Of a DNA stretch of 26,821 nucleotides, positions 22,899-26,821 are shown piece by piece. Position 1 is the stretch's first letter, and each line of letters begins with the position of its first letter. The notes under the pieces were generated by a model. That model did no database searches. It was given only the letters and a program-made list of their open reading frames with translations, and had not been told where the DNA came from. The DNA is from DATARH01 sp036264235 (GTDB lineage: Bacteria > Pseudomonadota > Alphaproteobacteria > ATCC43930 > CGMCC-115725): positions 1 through 26,821 of the forward strand of contig DATARH010000129.1 in assembly GCA_036264235.1 (NCBI GenBank). Reading direction: 5' to 3'. The translations under genes and the position numbers were made by a program.

Positions 22899-25481
22899 AT
22901 GGCCACGGATCTCGATCAGACGACAGTCACTGCCCGGGGCACCGCCGGGGGCACCGAACGGGGCACCGCCCAAGGTACCACGCGGTCGCGCAAGCGCCCT
23001 CGTGCCCAGCCTTACGAGGCGCCCGCGGGCGGCTGGGGATCGGTAAAATCGCTGGCGCGGGCGATCACCCGCGAACGCGTGATCGCGAGCGCGCCGCCGG
23101 CGCTGATGCGGCAGAACAAGCCGACCGGCTTCGCCTGTGTCAGCTGCGCCTGGGCCAAGCCGGCGGACCCGCATGTGTTCGAGTTCTGCGAGGAAGGCGC
23201 CAAGGCGACGACGTGGGAGATCACCTCGCGGCGTGCCGATGACGAATTTTTTGCCAGCCACACGCTGCGGGAACTCGAAGCCTGGGCGGACCACGATCTG
23301 GAGGAGCGCGGTCGACTGGTCCGCCCGATGCGATGGGATTCCCAGACGGACCGCTATGTTCCGGTCGACTGGGACGAGGCGTTCCAGGCGGTCGGCGCCG
23401 AGCTGAAGCAGCTCGATCCGAAATCGGTGGTGTTCTACGCCTCCGGCAGGGCCTCGCTGGAGGCGTCTTATATGTACGCGCTGTTGGCGCGGCTTTACGG
23501 CACCAACAACCTCCCCGACAGTTCGAACATGTGCCACGAAAGCACGTCGGTGGCGCTTCCCGAGAGCATCGGAGTGCCGGTCGGCACGGTGACGCTCGAA
23601 GATTTCGCGGAGACCGACGGCATCTTCTTTTTCGGTCAGAACGTCGGCACCAGCAGTCCGCGCATGCTGCACGATTTGCAGGAGGCGGTGCGACGCGGGG
23701 TGCCGATTGTCACCTTCAATCCGCTGCGCGAACGCGGTCTCGTCAAGTTCGTCAACCCGCAGGCGCCGGGCGAGATGCTGACCGGCGCCGCGACTCCGAT
23801 CAGCTCGCAGTACCATCAGGTGAAGGCCGGCGGCGACATCGCCGCGCTGTACGGAATGTGCAAGGCGCTGATCGAAGCGGATGACCGCGCCAAAAACAAT
23901 GGTGGCCGGCGGCTATTGGACGAGTCGTTCATCGATCGTCACACCGATGGCTTCGCGGCGTTCGCCGACGCCGCGCGCAGCTTTGACTGGCGCGAGTTGG
24001 AGCAGCGCTCCGGTCTGACGCGCGGCGCCATGGAGGCGGCCGCCACCGTCTATGCTCATGCCGACAAAGTCATCGGCATCTATGGCATGGGGCTGACGCA
24101 GCACCGCAAAGGTGTCGAAACCGTGCAGATGCTGGTCAACCTGCTGCTGCTGCGCGGCAATATCGGCAAGCCGGGCGCCGGCATCTGCCCGGTGCGCGGC
24201 CACTCCAACGTCCAGGGGCAGCGCACCGTCGGCATTACCGAAAAGCCTGAGCTGGTGCCGGTCGACAAGCTGGAAAAGCAATTCGGGTTCACGGTGCCGC
24301 GCGACAAGGGGCTCAACACGGTCGAGGCCTGCGAGAAGGTCCTTTCGGGCGATGTACGCGCGTTTATCGGCCTTGGCGGGAATTTCGTGCGCGCCATTCC
24401 CGAGCGGGGCCGCATGGAGCCGGCCTGGCGCAAGCTGCGGCTCACGGTGCAGGTCGCGACCAAGCTCAACCGCAGCCACTTGATCCATGGCGAGGTCGCC
24501 TATCTGCTGCCCTGCCTCGGCCGCATCGAGCTGGACCAGCAGGCGAGCGGCCCGCAGTCGGTGACGGTGGAGGACAGCACGAGCTGCATCCACGGCTCGC
24601 TCGGCATGCAGCCCCCGGCAAGCCCGCATCTGCTGTCGGAGCCGGCGATCATCGCAGGCATCGCGAAAACGACCTTGCCGCCCAACCCGAGAATCGATTG
24701 GGACGCCTGGGTTGCCGATTACAGCAAGGTACGCGAGGCGATCGCGGAGACCTATCCGGAGAACTTCCACGACTTCAACGACCGGATGTGGCAGCCGGGT
24801 GGCTTCCATCGGCATCTTGCGGCGCGGCACCGCGAATGGAAGACCAAGACCGGCAAGGCGAATTTTATCGTCCCTACGGGGCTTGAGACCGATCCCGATG
24901 CGACCCCGGCCGATCACGACGTGCTGCGGCTGATCACGCTGCGCAGCAACGACCAATTCAACACCACGATCTACGGCTACAACGACCGCTTCCGCGGCAT
25001 CCACGGTACGCGGATGGTGGTGTTGATGCACCGCAACGACATCGACCGGCTGGAACTGCGCGAGGGCGATCAGGTGACGCTGGTTACCGCCGCGAGCGAT
25101 GGTGTCGATCGGCGGCTCGGCGGGCTGACGGTGCTCGCCTACGACATCCCCGAAGGTTGCTGCGCCGGATACTACCCCGAGTGCAATGTGCTGGTGCCGC
25201 TGTGGCACCACGCCGAGCGCGCGAAAGTGCCGGCGGCCAAATCGGTGCCGGTCCGCATCATCAAGGAGGCGAGCGGGCGCGAACAGCTCCCGGCAACGTC
25301 CGACATGGCCTCGGGCCATCCGCTGGCGGACGCGGGCCGTGACGTGACAAAGCTCGCCGGCCTCGCGCTGAATGCGGCTAAGGCGCGGCCGGTGAAGACG
25401 ATGGTGATCGCGCTGGCCGCAGGCGTTGCCGCGGGGGTTGCGGCGAGCGTGGCCCAGGCGCGCCGGCGTGGGCAGCGGTGA
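22899..25481 (+). CDS. FdhF/YdeP-family molybdopterin oxidoreductase with C-terminal membrane tail
   Basis: The 860-residue protein belongs to the formate-dehydrogenase-H-like YdeP/CbbBc family of bis-MGD enzymes (usually about 760 residues). Visible are the N-terminal FACVSCAWAKP with later FEFCEEGAK (Cys80, Cys83, Cys97), NMCHESTSVALPESIGVPVG with Cys212 as likely Mo ligand next to His213, GMGLTQHRKGVETVQMLVNL, GHSNVQGQRTVG, and the C-terminal molybdopterin-binding domain (RLITLRSNDQFNTTIYGYND). Two additions stand out: four 12-nt repeats encoding xGTx near residues 13-28, and about 60 C-terminal residues ending in a Gly/Ala-rich hydrophobic helix (TMVIALAAGVAAGVAASV) and ARRRGQR. No Tat signal is visible. 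Substrate unknown; E. coli YdeP is linked to acid resistance. It overlaps fdhD. Confidence 0.92.
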   Translation: MATDLDQTTVTARGTAGGTERGTAQGTTRSRKRPRAQPYEAPAGGWGSVKSLARAITRERVIASAPPALMRQNKPTGFACVSCAWAKPADPHVFEFCEEGAKATTWEITSRRADDEFFASHTLRELEAWADHDLEERGRLVRPMRWDSQTDRYVPVDWDEAFQAVGAELKQLDPKSVVFYASGRASLEASYMYALLARLYGTNNLPDSSNMCHESTSVALPESIGVPVGTVTLEDFAETDGIFFFGQNVGTSSPRMLHDLQEAVRRGVPIVTFNPLRERGLVKFVNPQAPGEMLTGAATPISSQYHQVKAGGDIAALYGMCKALIEADDRAKNNGGRRLLDESFIDRHTDGFAAFADAARSFDWRELEQRSGLTRGAMEAAATVYAHADKVIGIYGMGLTQHRKGVETVQMLVNLLLLRGNIGKPGAGICPVRGHSNVQGQRTVGITEKPELVPVDKLEKQFGFTVPRDKGLNTVEACEKVLSGDVRAFIGLGGNFVRAIPERGRMEPAWRKLRLTVQVATKLNRSHLIHGEVAYLLPCLGRIELDQQASGPQSVTVEDSTSCIHGSLGMQPPASPHLLSEPAIIAGIAKTTLPPNPRIDWDAWVADYSKVREAIAETYPENFHDFNDRMWQPGGFHRHLAARHREWKTKTGKANFIVPTGLETDPDATPADHDVLRLITLRSNDQFNTTIYGYNDRFRGIHGTRMVVLMHRNDIDRLELREGDQVTLVTAASDGVDRRLGGLTVLAYDIPEGCCAGYYPECNVLVPLWHHAERAKVPAAKSVPVRIIKEASGREQLPATSDMASGHPLADAGRDVTKLAGLALNAAKARPVKTMVIALAAGVAAGVAASVAQARRRGQR

Positions 25482-26305
25482 TGAGCGCGCTTGCGGCCGA
25501 GCTCGGCCCGCCGGTTTTCCACGACGCACAAAGGCGGATTTGGCGAGACCAGACGGGTGCTGGTGAGGCGTCGACCCGCGTTGTCGCCGAGGAAACGCCG
25601 GTCGCCTTCGCCTATGAGGGAACAAGCTACGCGGTGATGATGGCGACGCCGGCCGATCTTGAAGATTTCGCCGTCGGCTTCAGCCTCAACGAGGGTGTGG
25701 TCCACTCGCCCGATGAGATCGACGAGCTCGACATCGTTCGGACCGACGATGGGATCGTCCTGCGAATGGCCCTGGCGAATGGTCCCGCCGATGCGTTCTG
25801 GCAGCGTCGCCGCCATCTCTCGGGTCCCAGCGGCTGCGGCCTCTGCGGCCTCGAAAGCCTGGCCCAGGCGACGCGGCGGCCTCCCCCAGTAGCGGGCGGT
25901 ATTCGGGTATCGGCAGACGCCATCGATGCCGCCATGAAGATGCTGCCGGCGCGGCAGACGATGAACCGCCTGACCGGCGCGCTGCACGCCGCCGCGTTCT
26001 GGACGCCCGATGACGGCATCGTCGCGGTGCGCGAGGATGTCGGCCGCCACAATGCGCTCGACAAGCTTACCGGCGCGGTCGTCGCCGCCGGACGGTCGGC
26101 GGCCGAAGGCGCGGTGTTGCTGACCAGCCGCGTCTCGGTCGAGATGGTGCAAAAAGCTGCCTCCCTGGGCGCGCCGATCCTGGTCGCTATCTCCGCGCCG
26201 ACCGCCCTGGCGCTGCGGGTGGCGGACGCCGCCGGCATCACGCTGATCGCGGTGGCACGCCGCGACGGGTTCGAAACCTTTACTCATCCGCACCGGCTTC
26301 TTTAG
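25481..26305 (+). CDS. fdhD: Formate dehydrogenase accessory sulfurtransferase FdhD
   Basis: The ATG at 25481 overlaps the oxidoreductase stop by one base (TGATG); a GTG at 25478 is possible. The 274-residue protein has the FdhD core: ATPADLEDFAVGFSLNEGVV, the sulfur-carrying CxxC (Cys119-G-L-Cys122 in SGCGLCG) and VGRHNALDKLTGAVVAAG. FdhD transfers sulfur from IscS to the molybdenum cofactor, which formate-dehydrogenase-like enzymes need for activity. Its coupling to the YdeP-type gene says that this enzyme is its client, and that the enzyme carries a sulfurated bis-MGD centre. Confidence 0.95.
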   Translation: MSALAAELGPPVFHDAQRRIWRDQTGAGEASTRVVAEETPVAFAYEGTSYAVMMATPADLEDFAVGFSLNEGVVHSPDEIDELDIVRTDDGIVLRMALANGPADAFWQRRRHLSGPSGCGLCGLESLAQATRRPPPVAGGIRVSADAIDAAMKMLPARQTMNRLTGALHAAAFWTPDDGIVAVREDVGRHNALDKLTGAVVAAGRSAAEGAVLLTSRVSVEMVQKAASLGAPILVAISAPTALALRVADAAGITLIAVARRDGFETFTHPHRLL

Positions 26306-26374
26306 TCTAGCGGCTTTTTGCCGATGCCTTACGGCGCGTTTGCCGCTCCTCACGCCTCTTCCCGCCTTCGCGGC

Positions 26375-26821
26375 TCAGGCGGCCATGCGGCCCGCCGCCG
26401 GCATGGAGTAGCGCATGCCCGGTTTTTCGAAATGGACCGTCAGGGTGAATGGGCCGCTGAGATGAGCGAACACCCACGCCGGCAGCTCGAACTCGCCGTC
26501 GGTCCAACAATAGCCGTTCTCGGCCCGATGACAGCCGCCCTCCCCAAACAGCGGCGCATCATGGTCAAAGGCGGTAACAACCCCCTGCTGGCGCAACTCG
26601 ATCCCGCGGACCGCCACCCCGACGCGGCGGTGGTCGTGCCGAGTGATGCCGAGTAACGAGGGTACATCGCTGCGCGAGGACAGGCGCACCTCGGCGGCGG
26701 GCCGAGCCTCCACGGTGAAGGTGCAGACGCGACCCTCGAAGAATGCCGGTTGCAGCCGCTTGCCGTCGACGACGAGGTGAAGGTCGGGGTCCTCGGTCGT
26801 GTCGGTTTCGACATGTCCGCC
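26375..26821 (-). CDS. C-terminal part of an unrecognised protein (5' end outside window)
   Basis: The minus-strand frame is open from the window edge to TGA at 26375, giving 148 residues that look like a folded beta-rich domain: DLHLVVDGKRLQPAFFEGRV, EVRLSSRSDVPSLLG, DHRRVGVAVRGIELRQQGV and NGYCWTDGEFELPAWVFAHL. The pattern 'RLxSRSxxPxxL...DxRRxGVAVxxI...WTDG' resembles C-terminal regions seen in alphaproteobacterial Hint-domain and glycan-related proteins, but I cannot name the family. It converges with fdhD over a 69-bp gap that has only a weak CGGC-TTTTT-GCCG hairpin. Confidence 0.6.
   Translation of the reverse strand, partial: GGHVETDTTEDPDLHLVVDGKRLQPAFFEGRVCTFTVEARPAAEVRLSSRSDVPSLLGITRHDHRRVGVAVRGIELRQQGVVTAFDHDAPLFGEGGCHRAENGYCWTDGEFELPAWVFAHLSGPFTLTVHFEKPGMRYSMPAAGRMAA

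Noticed and set aside
23913..25625. 570-residue minus-strand ORF opposite the YdeP-type gene
   Set aside because: Antisense shadow of a gene with conserved molybdopterin motifs; no family features in the product.

Overview
The window is GC-rich, densely coded bacterial DNA. Its gene content points to an alphaproteobacterium (Hyphomicrobiales or Rhodospirillales type): a Coq4 homologue, an alphaproteobacterial-style ornithine decarboxylase with a long leader, a cyclase-TPR protein, PF04392-type solute-binding proteins, a Flp pilin and a Tyr-rich small exported protein. Genus cannot be read from the sequence alone. Both window edges cut genes.

Layout. 1-1172 (minus): a limonene-monooxygenase-like flavin-dependent oxidoreductase lacking only its extreme C-terminus. 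1421-1702: a 93-residue exported Tyr/His/Trp-rich protein. 1709-3241 (minus): ComM/YifB AAA ATPase. 3399-3488: tRNA-Ser(GGA). 3619-3846: a doubtful Pro-rich small ORF. 3854-6612 (minus): a HbpS/GlcG-type protein translationally coupled to a CoxL-type molybdenum hydroxylase large subunit, without small or FAD subunits beside it.

6692-14870 is one long plus-strand unit: promoter, a short leader ORF, then a Liv-type ABC transporter (LivH, LivM, LivG, LivF), an SDR dehydrogenase, two tandem PF04392 binding proteins and a HisD/HpsN-family dehydrogenase, closed by a perfect 14-bp-stem terminator. Tight spacing and stop/start overlaps imply co-transcription. The logical reading is uptake of a small polar alcohol or acid followed by two NAD-dependent oxidations; a sulfopropanediol-like substrate is possible but unproven. 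The transporter is interrupted between livH and livM by a DUF559 (PD-(D/E)XK/Vsr-like) gene whose two ends are inverted copies of a double-hairpin repeat. A third, solo copy of that repeat lies at 21.2 kb. This is the most unusual structure in the window.

14890-18846 (minus): an orphan Flp pilin, a class III adenylate cyclase with TPR output region, and an ornithine decarboxylase preceded by a ~270-nt structured leader with its own promoter and a hairpin that masks the Shine-Dalgarno. 18853-20294: a TetR regulator divergent from coq4, sharing a palindrome over the coq4 -35 box. 20306-22521 (minus): agmatinase-family enzyme and acetyl-CoA acyltransferase separated by the solo repeat. 22522-22898: a 377-bp intergenic stretch with 24-bp direct repeats and a tiny Gly/Cys-rich ORF. 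22899-26305: a YdeP/FdhF-type molybdopterin oxidoreductase with an unusual C-terminal membrane tail, overlapping its sulfurtransferase partner fdhD. 26375-26821 (minus): the C-terminal part of an unrecognised protein.
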